From: Chitinophagales bacterium
GTDB lineage: Bacteria; Bacteroidota; Bacteroidia; Chitinophagales; UBA8649
Assembly: GCA_020635975.1 (NCBI GenBank)
Contig: JACJYT010000010.1
Span: forward strand, 1 to 64,000
Reading direction: 5' to 3'
DNA length: 64,000 bases
The notes under the pieces: model-generated
Told to the model about the DNA's origin: nothing
What the model saw: the letters and a program-made list of their open reading frames with translations, nothing else
The model's database searches: none
Made by a program: the position numbers and the translations under genes
In this document: positions 9,151 to 16,370 of the stretch, piece after piece
Position numbering within the stretch: the first letter of the stretch is position 1
How the letters are laid out: every line of letters begins with the position of its first letter

Positions 9151-9862
9151 CAAAATAAGAATTTTAGTAGTGGAGGATGCGCCTGGTGACGTATTCTTAA
9201 TAAAATTTTATTTGGAAGAATTAGGTCCAGATTTTTATGAAATTCAAAGTGTCGACAAACTTGCGGATGCCCACTATAAAATGGAGCGCGAAGCCTTTGA
9301 TATCATTCTTTTAGATTTGCATTTACCCGATTCTGAAGGTATGATTACCTTAACGAATTCTATTGAAAAATTTCCTGACGAAGTTTTTATTGTTTTAACC
9401 GGTTTGTCTGATCAAGAAATTGGTTTGGAAGCTGTAAAGAGGGGCGCTCAAGACTTTTTAATAAAAGGAAGAATTGATAGTAAAACTTTAGATAGCTCTA
9501 TTAAATTTTCGTACCAAAGATCCATCTTAAAAAGAAAGGTGAAAATATTTGGAGAAGCTTTAGGCTCTTTAGAGCTAATGCACGATTTTCTAGTTCTTAT
9601 TCTAGACTTAAAAGACGATTCTATTTTGCATTCTAAAGAATTGCCATCTTATCTTCAAATTGGCGATAGAACCTTGGATAGTCAGGCGGATTTGGTAAAT
9701 CATTTTGGTGGTTTAGAGGAGATAAATGATGCTATACGCAACTCTACGGAAGATTCTATCATTCGACTTTCAGCTAGTTCGGACAAAGCCTCTTACAAAC
9801 TCGTATTCAGAAGAACTTCCCTTTTAAAAGAAGTGGTTGTTGTTTCTATAAAAAAACTTTAA
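9137..9862 (+). CDS. Receiver-domain protein with unassigned C-terminal region
   Basis: 241 residues from GTG 9137, inside the end of the preceding regulator. Residues 1-115 form a receiver domain with E13-D14 (VVEDAPGD), phospho-acceptor D60 (IILLDLHLPDSEG), T88 (VLTGLSD) and K110 (FLIKGR). Residues 120-241 match no output domain I recognise; the pattern (LVLILDLKDDSILHSKELPSYLQ ... YKLVFRRTS) could be a degenerate PAS-like fold. There is no DNA-binding helix-turn-helix. Coupling with the upstream receiver suggests one signalling route whose kinase is elsewhere. Confidence 0.8.
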   Translation: MDSINKIRILVVEDAPGDVFLIKFYLEELGPDFYEIQSVDKLADAHYKMEREAFDIILLDLHLPDSEGMITLTNSIEKFPDEVFIVLTGLSDQEIGLEAVKRGAQDFLIKGRIDSKTLDSSIKFSYQRSILKRKVKIFGEALGSLELMHDFLVLILDLKDDSILHSKELPSYLQIGDRTLDSQADLVNHFGGLEEINDAIRNSTEDSIIRLSASSDKASYKLVFRRTSLLKEVVVVSIKKL

Positions 9863-11607
9863 TAAATATCGGTTAGGATGTCGGAGGTGAAGAGATTGTT
9901 CGTTCCGATTTTTCTAGGAGGAATTTCTCCAACTTGGTATCCCCAGTTTTTTTCGTTTACCAAATAACCATTAGGATAGTAGCCAAAAGAAACTTCCATA
10001 TAGTTTATGGAAAGTGCCCTATTCTGAAAACGGATTCCTAGGCCATAACCTTGATAAAGGGTATTACTAAATAAGAAATCTGAGTTATTTGTTCCTACCC
10101 AACCCAGGTCGGCAAAGAAAAAGAAGTTTCCTCTGCTAGTCCACCATTTAACAGGCGTATAAAAAACGGATTCGGTGTTCAATACGAAACTTTTAGTGCC
10201 GATTAATTGCTGGGTATCAAAGCCCCTAATTGCACTAGATCCGATATTGTAAAACTCAGAATAGGGTCTGTAAAAACTTAAGGTGGCATTGGTAGTTAAG
10301 AATTGTCGGAAGCCTAGTTTTCTCAATTTGATTCTATTGGTGAAATAGGAATTGATACTTTGTATGGTTACTTGCTCAAATCGTTTATCTCTTAAGAAAG
10401 CACCAACTTTGATTTCATTTTGCATGAAACCGAATTTTTCATATTGTTTGCTATAATTAGAGGTGATGCCTGAAAAATATCTACCACCTAAAAATTGATT
10501 GATTTCGTAACCACCAATAAAAGCAATATTAAAGCCCTTTGGAACATAATCAAATTCTCGAAAAGAATAAAGTTCTTCAAAGCCATACCAATCTCTATTG
10601 GCTAGTCCAAAGCTTGCTAAATAGAATTGTTTGTTAACGAAATTTTGAAAGGGTTGTCCTTCTGGAATGACATAGTTTTTAGTAATACTGCCTCGTGTAG
10701 AAACAATAAAACGCATGGTGGGGTGTTTGAGGTTAAACTTGGGAAGTGCAAAAGATCTTGCTAGCCAAATTTCCGAATGAAAATATCGATTATTATAATC
10801 GGATGAAATGGTATTGTCTTCAATTTTTTTAGCATTATTACTAATGGAAAGTTTACCTGCGTATTTGGTGTTGTAGGCAAAGAACTTTCTTTTTAAACTA
10901 AAGGTATAAGACTCGCTTAAGTTTTGCCTATTGTAATTTAGTTCCAATTGCACCTGAGATCGAGCTATGTTATTTACCTCATAAAAGACACCAAGATCAT
11001 AGGGATTTGTAGGATTAATAAGTCCACCGCCATAAAATCCAGTACGCTGAGCTACCCCGAAAAAATCGTAGAAATTGGCACCTAGTTTTAAGGAAGTTGG
11101 ACTGCCAGCAAACAAAGCTCGCCAATGACGGTTGTCGTGGGCATATATTTTAACATCTACCCCACTAATAAAAGTAGAGGGGTCTATTTTAATTAAGGCA
11201 TCCTTGTAAATCGTGCTTTCTCGAATGTTCCTTTCGGTATCTGCAACGAGTTGGGGGTCTACTGTAGAGCCTACTTTAAATAGAACTTGTTTTTGAATTA
11301 AACTGGAGCTGAACTTACCTCTTTTGTTTTCTACAAACTTGGCATCTTCCACGCAAACTCTTTCATAAACTGGCTCGTCGAAGCGATCGACAATAAAAAT
11401 TTCTATAGAGTTGATTACCTGACCTTCATACGGATCGAAGTAATGTCGAGGGGTGTAGTCTCTAACGGCCTTCTGCATTAAGTTGAAATAGTCGATAAAT
11501 TTTTCTTTTTTTGGCGACTTAAAATGGAGATCTATGGCAGTGCTATCTGATTGAGCAAAGCCAAAAGCCAAAATCATAAAATTTATTAAAAGGACTTTTT
11601 TAAGCAT
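9859..11607 (-). CDS. Omp85-family outer-membrane protein (POTRA plus barrel)
   Basis: 582 residues with a signal peptide (MLKKVLLINFMILAFGFA, then QSDST). Residues ~60-150 contain one or two POTRA-like segments (INSIEIFIVDRFDEPVYE ... LFKVGSTVDPQLVADTERNIRESTIYKDALIKI). The rest is a 16-strand-type beta barrel rich in alternating aromatic residues (GANFYDFFGVAQRTGFYGGG; FFFFADLGWVG; YGLGIRFQ). This matches BamA/TamA-like Bacterial surface antigen (D15) proteins. It is shorter than BamA, which has five POTRA domains, so it is likely a specialised paralogue. Its stop overlaps the end of the convergent receiver gene by 4 bases. Confidence 0.8.
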   Translation of the reverse strand: MLKKVLLINFMILAFGFAQSDSTAIDLHFKSPKKEKFIDYFNLMQKAVRDYTPRHYFDPYEGQVINSIEIFIVDRFDEPVYERVCVEDAKFVENKRGKFSSSLIQKQVLFKVGSTVDPQLVADTERNIRESTIYKDALIKIDPSTFISGVDVKIYAHDNRHWRALFAGSPTSLKLGANFYDFFGVAQRTGFYGGGLINPTNPYDLGVFYEVNNIARSQVQLELNYNRQNLSESYTFSLKRKFFAYNTKYAGKLSISNNAKKIEDNTISSDYNNRYFHSEIWLARSFALPKFNLKHPTMRFIVSTRGSITKNYVIPEGQPFQNFVNKQFYLASFGLANRDWYGFEELYSFREFDYVPKGFNIAFIGGYEINQFLGGRYFSGITSNYSKQYEKFGFMQNEIKVGAFLRDKRFEQVTIQSINSYFTNRIKLRKLGFRQFLTTNATLSFYRPYSEFYNIGSSAIRGFDTQQLIGTKSFVLNTESVFYTPVKWWTSRGNFFFFADLGWVGTNNSDFLFSNTLYQGYGLGIRFQNRALSINYMEVSFGYYPNGYLVNEKNWGYQVGEIPPRKIGTNNLFTSDILTDIY

Positions 11608-11669
11608 AAGGAGCTTAAAAATAAGGAACTTTGCGCTATTGGAGGTGGTTTTAAGAAGAAATCTAGCTT

Positions 11670-12284
11670 ATGAAGATGTTAATTTTAGGAATTTTAAGTC
11701 TTTTTAGCTGTAGTTTAAAAGCATCTACAGGGAATAGTTATACCGAGCTAGATTCCGTTGTTTTAGGAGCGGGATGTTTTTGGTGTGTGGAGGCGATTTA
11801 CCAAGAGTTAAATGGGGTGCTTCAAGTAGAATCTGGATATATGGGAGGTTCTATAAAGAACCCAAGTTATAAAGAAGTTTGTTCTGGTTTAAGCGGACAT
11901 GCAGAAGTGGTTAAAATTAAGTTTCATCCGAAGCTAATTAGCTTTGAAGAGATCTTAGAAGTGTTTTGGAGCATTCACGATCCAACAACTTTAAACCGAC
12001 AAGGTAATGATGTGGGAACGCAATACCGTTCCGTAATTTTTTATAATTCGGAAGAGCAAAGGAAGATTGCTTTAGATTTAAAGCATGAGTTGAATGTGGC
12101 AAAACTGTGGTCCGACCCAATAGTTACGGAGATAAGTAAGGCAAAGGATTTCTATTCGGCAGAAGCTTATCATCAAAATTATTATTTAGAAAACAAAGCA
12201 AAAAATCCTTATTGCTCTTATGTAATTGCTCCGAAGCTGGAGAAATTCCGGAAGCTTTTCGAAGATAAGCTACGGAAGAAATAG
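11670..12284 (+). CDS. msrA: Peptide-methionine (S)-S-oxide reductase, exported form
   Basis: 204 residues. MsrA reduces S-methionine sulfoxide in proteins. The catalytic C36 lies in GAGCFWCVEAIYQ, and GYMGG, YKEVCSGLSGHAEVVKI, HDPTTLNRQGNDVGTQYRS and AYHQNYY are family signatures. The N-terminus MKMLILGILSLFSCSLKA is hydrophobic, with L-F-S-C14 resembling a lipobox, so the enzyme is probably a periplasmic lipoprotein or secreted rather than cytosolic. It is divergent from the Omp85 gene. REP-like repeats begin immediately after its stop codon. Confidence 0.95.
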   Translation: MKMLILGILSLFSCSLKASTGNSYTELDSVVLGAGCFWCVEAIYQELNGVLQVESGYMGGSIKNPSYKEVCSGLSGHAEVVKIKFHPKLISFEEILEVFWSIHDPTTLNRQGNDVGTQYRSVIFYNSEEQRKIALDLKHELNVAKLWSDPIVTEISKAKDFYSAEAYHQNYYLENKAKNPYCSYVIAPKLEKFRKLFEDKLRKK

Positions 12285-12330
12285 TTTTTTTCTCTTGAGG
12301 TCGGTGTTTCTTGTGGTCGGTGTTATCACC
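12279..12330 (+). repeat. Direct repeat, left copy (REP-like)
   Basis: About 52 bases, starting with GAAATAG (the last codons of msrA), a T-run, a half REP arm and a REP left arm. It recurs at 13763-13813 with one substitution and one T fewer. The two copies bracket the transposase locus and the small membrane-protein gene. Confidence 0.85.
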
Positions 12331-12541
12331 GTACCACGTTCATTTGTAAAAAGTGTAATTGGCATACCTCACTCTACTTACAATTACTAATTGCCTTGCT
12401 TGATTTAATCATTATAGCCCTTATTTGGAATTTGAAAATTCTACTTTTAAATAATGATAGTTTTTCATACTGCCACTTGTCTAAATTGGCAACTGCTCCT
12501 AGCCAAAAATAATAGGAAACAGATTATTTTGGATAGTGTCT
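12310..12541 (+). repeat. Left-end fragment of the RAYT element
   Basis: This 232-base block is repeated in tandem at 12542-12773 with a few differences. It includes the REP left arm (12310-12337) and the upstream region plus first 28 codons of the transposase gene. It stops exactly where the complete element begins. Confidence 0.85.
12454..12541 (+). pseudogene. 5' fragment of the RAYT transposase gene
   Basis: It starts with the same ATGATAGTTTTTCATACTGC as the intact gene at 12686 and encodes the same ~28 N-terminal residues (MIVFHTATCLNWQLL...IILDS). After that the sequence becomes the left end of the next element copy. The frame runs on to 12738 but encodes no transposase domain, so it is a broken copy. 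Confidence 0.8.
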
Positions 12542-13226
12542 CTTGTGGTCTGTGTTATCACCGTACTACGTTCATTTGTGATAAGTGCAATCGGCACACC
12601 TCACTTTACTTGCAATTACTAATTGCCTTGCTTGATTTAATAATTATAGCCCTTATTTGGAATTTGAAAATTCTACTTTTAAATAATGATAGTTTTTCAT
12701 ACTGCTACTTGCTTAAATTGGCAACTGCTCCTAGCTAAAAATAACAGGAAACAGATTATTTTAGATAGTTTACAGTTTTTGTGTAATGATAACAGGATTT
12801 ATTTGATAGCATTTGTTATCATGCCCAATCATATTCATTGGATTTGGGAAAAACGGGAAGACTGGCGAGATAAAAATGTAAAACAAATGTTCTTAAAATA
12901 CACAGCACAGCAAATTAAATTTGATTTGGACGAGACCGAACTGCTCCTCTATAAATGCACTCAAGCGGATAGAAATTATCATTTTTGGGAAAGAAGAAGT
13001 TGGAAAGCTGAAATGACAAATAGAAAGGTGCTAGAACAGAAATTGAATTATATACATAATAATCCTGTTAAAGCTAATTTAGTAAGCTATCAAGAAGATT
13101 ATCTTTTTTCATCAGCTTCCTTTTATGCGCAAAAAGAAAGGGCATGGAATTTTATAACACACTATATGGATAGAATATGATTGGTTTTGATAAGTGGAGT
13201 GGTGCGGTGATAACACCGACCACAAG
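12542..13226 (+). mobile_element. REP-associated tyrosine transposase (RAYT) element, complete copy
   Basis: A 685-base unit bounded by inverted REP-like arms: left at 12542-12569, right at 13199-13226. The right arm is the reverse complement of the left arm at 12310-12337 with one mismatch. Each arm is itself an imperfect hairpin (GTGGTCGGTG-TTAT-CACCGCACCAC) with one unpaired base, as expected for REP sequences recognised by Y1-type RAYT proteins. It contains one intact transposase gene. Confidence 0.75.
12686..13180 (+). CDS. REP-associated tyrosine transposase (Y1/HUH family)
   Basis: 164 residues. The HUH metal motif is H49-I-H51 (VIMPNHIHWIW), and the nucleophilic tyrosine is Y122 in KLNYIHNNPVKANLV, both diagnostic of the Y1_Tnp (IS200/IS605-like) RAYT family. 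These proteins nick single-stranded DNA at REP hairpins. The N-terminus begins at VFHTATCLNW, so it may lack about ten residues compared with longer relatives, but the catalytic core is complete. Parts of the gene are duplicated on both sides (12454-12541 and 13229-13390). All motifs are intact, so it may be active. Confidence 0.9.
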   Translation: MIVFHTATCLNWQLLLAKNNRKQIILDSLQFLCNDNRIYLIAFVIMPNHIHWIWEKREDWRDKNVKQMFLKYTAQQIKFDLDETELLLYKCTQADRNYHFWERRSWKAEMTNRKVLEQKLNYIHNNPVKANLVSYQEDYLFSSASFYAQKERAWNFITHYMDRI

Positions 13227-13228
13227 TG

Positions 13229-13390
13229 AATAGAAAGGTGCTAGAACAGAAACTGAATTATATACATAATAATCCTGTTAAAGCTAATTTAGTAAGCTAC
13301 CAAGAAGATTATCTTTTTTCATCAGCTTCCTTTTATGCGCAAAAAGAAAGGGCATGGAATTTTATAACACATTATATGGATAGAATATGA
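13229..13390 (+). pseudogene. 3' fragment of the RAYT transposase gene
   Basis: Near-identical to 13019-13180 (210-base period). It encodes the last ~53 residues, including the KLNYIHNNPVKANLV tyrosine helix, but not the HUH motif. An in-frame GTG at 13226 could allow translation of a short peptide. It is followed by its own right REP arm at 13409-13436. Confidence 0.8.
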
Positions 13391-13438
13391 TTGATTTTGA
13401 AAAGTAGAGTGGTGCGGTGATAACACCGACCACAAGTG
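13229..13438 (+). repeat. Right-end fragment of the RAYT element
   Basis: This 210-base block repeats 13019-13228 in tandem, including the 3' end of the transposase gene and the right REP arm. Together with the left fragment (12310-12541) it would make an internally deleted element into which the complete copy has been placed. Confidence 0.85.
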
Positions 13439-13441
13439 AAA

Positions 13442-13672
13442 TTAAAGAACTATAATATTAAAGATTACTGCAATGATGAATGCCAAATGCGTTAAAAATA
13501 AAATAACTAAATAAACGCCCCTATGCTCTTTTCTAAACAAAATTGGCTTCCAGCTAAATTTAAAAGCTTCATGAAACCACCATTCTGCAAGTCGGACAAA
13601 TAGGTAGTATACTGGAAACCCAAGCATTAAAGGTAATATCAGTAATAATTTTTCGATGATACTTAAATCCAC
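13442..13672 (-). CDS. Small membrane protein, unknown
   Basis: 76 residues from GTG 13672; the frame is open to TTG 13711, but that codon overlaps a probable -7 box (TAATATTTG). I do not recognise the family. It starts DLSIIEKLLLILPLMLGFPVYYLFVRL (helix), continues with AEWWFHEAFKFSWKPILFRKEHRG (short charged loop), and ends with VYLVILFLTHLAFIIAVIFNIIVL (second helix). Both helices are clear. It lies between the right RAYT fragment and the second copy of the direct repeat, so it is inside the bracketed segment and might be carried with it. Its only other neighbour is ssrA. Confidence 0.6.
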   Translation of the reverse strand: MDLSIIEKLLLILPLMLGFPVYYLFVRLAEWWFHEAFKFSWKPILFRKEHRGVYLVILFLTHLAFIIAVIFNIIVL

Positions 13673-13762
13673 AATAACAAAATTACAATTTACCTGGGTT
13701 TGCAAATGCAAATATTAGATAAACAAAAAGGCATAATGAAAATACAAGTGATAGTAGTGATA

Positions 13763-13813
13763 GAAATAGTTTTTTCTCTTGTGGTCGGTGTTTCTTGTGG
13801 TCGGTGTTATCAC
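13763..13813 (+). repeat. Direct repeat, right copy (REP-like)
   Basis: Matches 12279-12330 over about 51 bases. It starts with GAAATAGTTTTTTCTCTTG, as at the end of msrA, although no msrA coding sequence is here. Confidence 0.85.
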
Positions 13814-13819
13814 CACAAG
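13794..13819. repeat. Solo REP-like palindrome
   Basis: CTTGTGGT ... ACCACAAG: a left REP arm joined directly to the outer part of a right arm with no transposase between. It looks like the ends of the element fused after a deletion or excision. Confidence 0.7.
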
Positions 13820-13822
13820 TGA

Positions 13823-13846
13823 ATGACTCAAGTTGACTTGAGTCAT
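13823..13846. repeat. Perfect inverted repeat near the 3' end of ssrA
   Basis: ATGACTCAAGT and ACTTGAGTCAT with a 2-base centre, forming an 11-bp perfect stem 40 bases beyond the mature tmRNA 3' end. There is no T-run, so it is not a classic intrinsic terminator, though it may stop or process the tmRNA precursor. Confidence 0.6.
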
Positions 13847-13885
13847 CGCGGAAGGCCCGTAAATAGGGTGTTTTAGCCTTGTTTG

Positions 13886-14255
13886 TGGAGCTGCAGGGAT
13901 TCGAACCCTGGTCCGGTCACGATACCGATATACTTTCTACAAGCTTAGTAGAATGAAAATTGTCGGGTCTTAGCTGCTCAAACTACAAAACTACTAAAAC
14001 CTTAAATCTGTCTTTACCATCTTAGCAAGTAGATTAATCTTGCTTAAGAAGGACCCGAAAAGATAATGCCCTATCGTAAAATATCGGATGTCAGATACAA
14101 AGGACAAAGGCTTCTAATTCCTTGAATTAGGCAGCCATGGCAAAGTTAGACTCGCCATTTAAAATAAAAGTCGAAAATTGGGATTTACGAGTGAACTTAC
14201 AACACTCGACCTGCGGGTATACCCATATTACATGCCGTCAATTCCGGTCAGCCCC
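13886..14255 (-). ncRNA. ssrA: Transfer-messenger RNA
   Basis: 370 nt, one-piece tmRNA for rescue of stalled ribosomes. The 5' end GGGGCTGACCGGAATTGACGG pairs through its first seven bases with CAGCTCC at the 3' end. The 3' part contains the T-arm GGTTCGAATCC. The 3' terminus reads CTCC-A-CAA, so CCA is not encoded and must be added. The tag frame at 14156-14127 reads GGC GAG TCT AAC TTT GCC ATG GCT GCC TAA, i.e. GESNFAMAA. A -7 box TACCTTTG lies about 22 bases upstream. REP repeats begin 40-70 bases past the 3' end. Confidence 0.95.
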
Positions 14256-14276
14256 ATTAAGCAAAGAACTATAAAG

Positions 14277-14284
14277 CAAAGGTA
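14277..14284 (-). promoter_or_regulatory. -7 box for ssrA
   Basis: Reads TACCTTTG on the minus strand, a full match to TAnnTTTG. Predicted transcription start is about 15 bases before the mature tmRNA 5' end. It overlaps the spacer after the WxxGxW gene stop at 14288. Confidence 0.6.
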
Positions 14285-14287
14285 CAA

Positions 14288-14728
14288 CTAATCTTGTTTC
14301 GGTGTACCCCCTACCTGTATAGATAAACCCATTTTTTCTGTATTAGTTCCACTAACGGTAGGATCTTTTGAAGTATTAGTAGAAATTGACATCGTATTTT
14401 TTTGAGAATTACTGAAGTCTATGTTAGCTCCAGATTTTTGCCAATAGCCTTCATTGAATACCCATAAGCCAGTTTTTTGGTTTCTTTCCCAATAGCCATC
14501 TTGCCATTTATGACCTTCTTTTACTTCAATATATTGACCATCTTGCCATTGGTATTTGCCGTTGATAAATTCCCAATGACCTTTAACCCAAGTGTGATTT
14601 TCACTAGGAGCTTCTGGAATGATTTCATTTTGAACCTTGTCGGCCAAAGGCGTCTTGATTCCCTGAGCGTTTAAACCCAAAAATAAGAAGCCAATAAAAA
14701 GTGTAGTTAAGGTATATTTTGTAAGCAT
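14288..14728 (-). CDS. Exported WxxGxW-repeat protein
   Basis: 146 residues with a signal peptide (MLTKYTLTTLFIGFLFLGLNA, then QGIKT). The middle carries tandem tryptophan repeats: HTWVKGHWEF, YQWQDGQYIE, HKWQDGYWER, GLWVFNEGYWQ. This is the YXWGXW / WxxGxW pattern of small secreted proteins of unknown function in Bacteroidota and Proteobacteria. The C-terminal third is polar and Ser/Thr-rich, without recognised domains. It sits directly upstream of ssrA on the same strand and divergent from the acyltransferase. Confidence 0.75.
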   Translation of the reverse strand: MLTKYTLTTLFIGFLFLGLNAQGIKTPLADKVQNEIIPEAPSENHTWVKGHWEFINGKYQWQDGQYIEVKEGHKWQDGYWERNQKTGLWVFNEGYWQKSGANIDFSNSQKNTMSISTNTSKDPTVSGTNTEKMGLSIQVGGTPKQD

Positions 14729-14782
14729 TAGTAGTTGTTTGTCTGCTTAACTACGAAATTGTGTTTAATTTGGTTTCAAAAT

Positions 14783-14794
14783 TCTGCATCTTTG
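14783..14794 (+). promoter_or_regulatory. Probable promoter of the PlsC-like gene
   Basis: A CATCTTTG box (one mismatch to TAnnTTTG) ends 8 bases before ATG 14803, with TTG about 16 bases upstream. The leader would be only a few bases long. Confidence 0.45.
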
Positions 14795-14802
14795 CACTAC
14801 TT

Positions 14803-15372
14803 ATGATAGCGAAACTACTAATGAAATTGTTCGGGTGGAAGGTTCAAGAGAATCTTCCTGCTGGTATAGAAAGATGTGTTATGATTGCGGCTCCCCATAC
14901 GAGTAATTGGGATTTGCTCTTTATGATGTGTACTTTTAAAATTTTGAAAATACCAGTACGCTTTACCATTAAGGATAGTTGGTTTAGGTTTCCTTTTAAT
15001 TTGTTTTTTTCGGCCTTGGGTGGAATTCCTATAAATAGAAAACCTGCCCTTCCAGGCGAAGAACGAGAAAGCATGGTAGAAGCTATGGCAAAGTTATTTG
15101 CTAATGATAGAAAATTATGTGTTGTGGTTACTCCTGAAGGAACTCGTTCGAAAAGGGAAGAATGGAAATCTGGTTTTTATCATGTAGCAAGCCTAGCAAA
15201 TGTACCTATAGGCTTGGGTTACTTAGATTATAAAAGAAAGATTGCTGGGGTGCATAAACTACTTACACCATCTGGAGATATGGAAAAAGACTTAAGAGAA
15301 ATTATGAGTTTTTATAAGGATATTGCTCCGAAACATCCCGCAAAATTTAGTGTCGACAAGCGATTTATTTAG
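14803..15372 (+). CDS. PlsC-like 1-acyl-glycerol-3-phosphate acyltransferase
   Basis: 189 residues from ATG 14803 (the frame extends to GTG 14761, across the probable promoter). The catalytic H32-T-S-N-W-D37 (APHTSNWDLLF) fits the HX4D motif. The second block GGIPINRKP and third VVTPEGTRSKREEWKSGFYHVA are those of the PlsC/LPLAT superfamily. It would acylate a glycerophospholipid precursor or related lipid at the inner membrane. It is shorter than canonical PlsC and may use another acceptor. Its 3' end overlaps the convergent M28 gene by 8 bases. Confidence 0.85.
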   Translation: MIAKLLMKLFGWKVQENLPAGIERCVMIAAPHTSNWDLLFMMCTFKILKIPVRFTIKDSWFRFPFNLFFSALGGIPINRKPALPGEERESMVEAMAKLFANDRKLCVVVTPEGTRSKREEWKSGFYHVASLANVPIGLGYLDYKRKIAGVHKLLTPSGDMEKDLREIMSFYKDIAPKHPAKFSVDKRFI

Positions 15373-16354
15373 AGGCATTTTCTTGAACTAGACATTGCAT
15401 AAGCGTTTGTCCTACCGTCTTTAGTGTCTTTTTGTCTATCGCGTCTAAATTGTCTTTATGGGTATGCCAATACCAGGCAAATCCCGATTCTGTGGTTTTA
15501 TCGTACTGGATGATATCGATGGTGGGAATCTTAGCTATTTGATTTATATAAAGGTGATCGTCTGTAATAGCTGGTGTTTGTACATAAGAAAAATAAGAGC
15601 TGTAATTTAGAGCATGGGCTATAGCCCAAACTTTATGCAAAATATTATTTGCAAAATATACAGAAGTCCCTTCCATGGTAAAAACCGCATTTGGTCCGCC
15701 TACCATGTCTAAAAGTATTCCATATTCGGCGGTATAGTTTGGTACATGGGGATTGGCAGCCCAGTATTGTGAGCCAAGACAGTAGGAATTTGGGAAATAA
15801 TCTTCTTCGCTAAATGCTGGTTGTCCGTAATCTTCCGCATCAAATAAAATTAAGTCAACACCAAGATCAATGGGCTGATTCTTTAGTTGTCGAGCGATCT
15901 CTATTAAAACACCTACACCACTTGCACCATCGTTTGCTCCTAAAATAGGCTCCTGAATACCTTCTTGATCCTGGTCGGCAAAGGGGCGAGTATCCCAATG
16001 AGCACAAAGTAATATTCTCTTACTTGCTTCAGGATTAAAAGAAGCAATTATATTGGTGGCTTTTAAAATTTTAGCATCGAAGGCTTTTAAGTCAGCATTT
16101 TGTGCAATTACCGTATCTGCGTAGCTAGCTAGTTTACTCATTAACCAAGCTTTGCAAGCCTGGTGTTCACTGGTGTTGGGTACTCGTGGACCAAAAAGTA
16201 TTTGTTTTTCAATGAAAGCGAAAGCGCTATCCTCAGAAAAAATGGGAGATTCTAGTAATGTTAAGCTTTGATCAGCTGTTTCAATAACTTTTTTGGGTTC
16301 GGTTTTACACGAAAAAAGTACAACAATCCAAGCTAATAGTGAGAGTTTTTTCAT
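15365..16354 (-). CDS. M28-family zinc lipoprotein, glutaminyl-cyclase-like
   Basis: 329 residues. The lipobox LFSC16 after a hydrophobic N-terminus marks an exported lipoprotein. The M28 fold is evident: LLCAHWDTRPFAD (zinc ligand His/Asp region), GANDGASGVGVLIEIARQL (bridging Asp), LILFDAEDYG (Glu-Asp) and a late His (TDDHLYINQI). HWDTRPFAD, the length and single-zinc-type spacing resemble type II glutaminyl-peptide cyclotransferases of Bacteroidota, which turn N-terminal Gln into pyroglutamate; a plain M28 aminopeptidase is the alternative. cysS follows upstream on the same strand with a 16-base gap, so the two may be co-transcribed. Confidence 0.78.
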   Translation of the reverse strand: MKKLSLLAWIVVLFSCKTEPKKVIETADQSLTLLESPIFSEDSAFAFIEKQILFGPRVPNTSEHQACKAWLMSKLASYADTVIAQNADLKAFDAKILKATNIIASFNPEASKRILLCAHWDTRPFADQDQEGIQEPILGANDGASGVGVLIEIARQLKNQPIDLGVDLILFDAEDYGQPAFSEEDYFPNSYCLGSQYWAANPHVPNYTAEYGILLDMVGGPNAVFTMEGTSVYFANNILHKVWAIAHALNYSSYFSYVQTPAITDDHLYINQIAKIPTIDIIQYDKTTESGFAWYWHTHKDNLDAIDKKTLKTVGQTLMQCLVQENASK

Positions 16355-16370
16355 AATTCAATTTTCTAAG

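Noticed and set aside
12454..12738. 94-codon open frame upstream of the transposase
   Set aside because: Only the first 28 codons match the transposase; the rest is translated element-end sequence. Treated as a pseudogene fragment.
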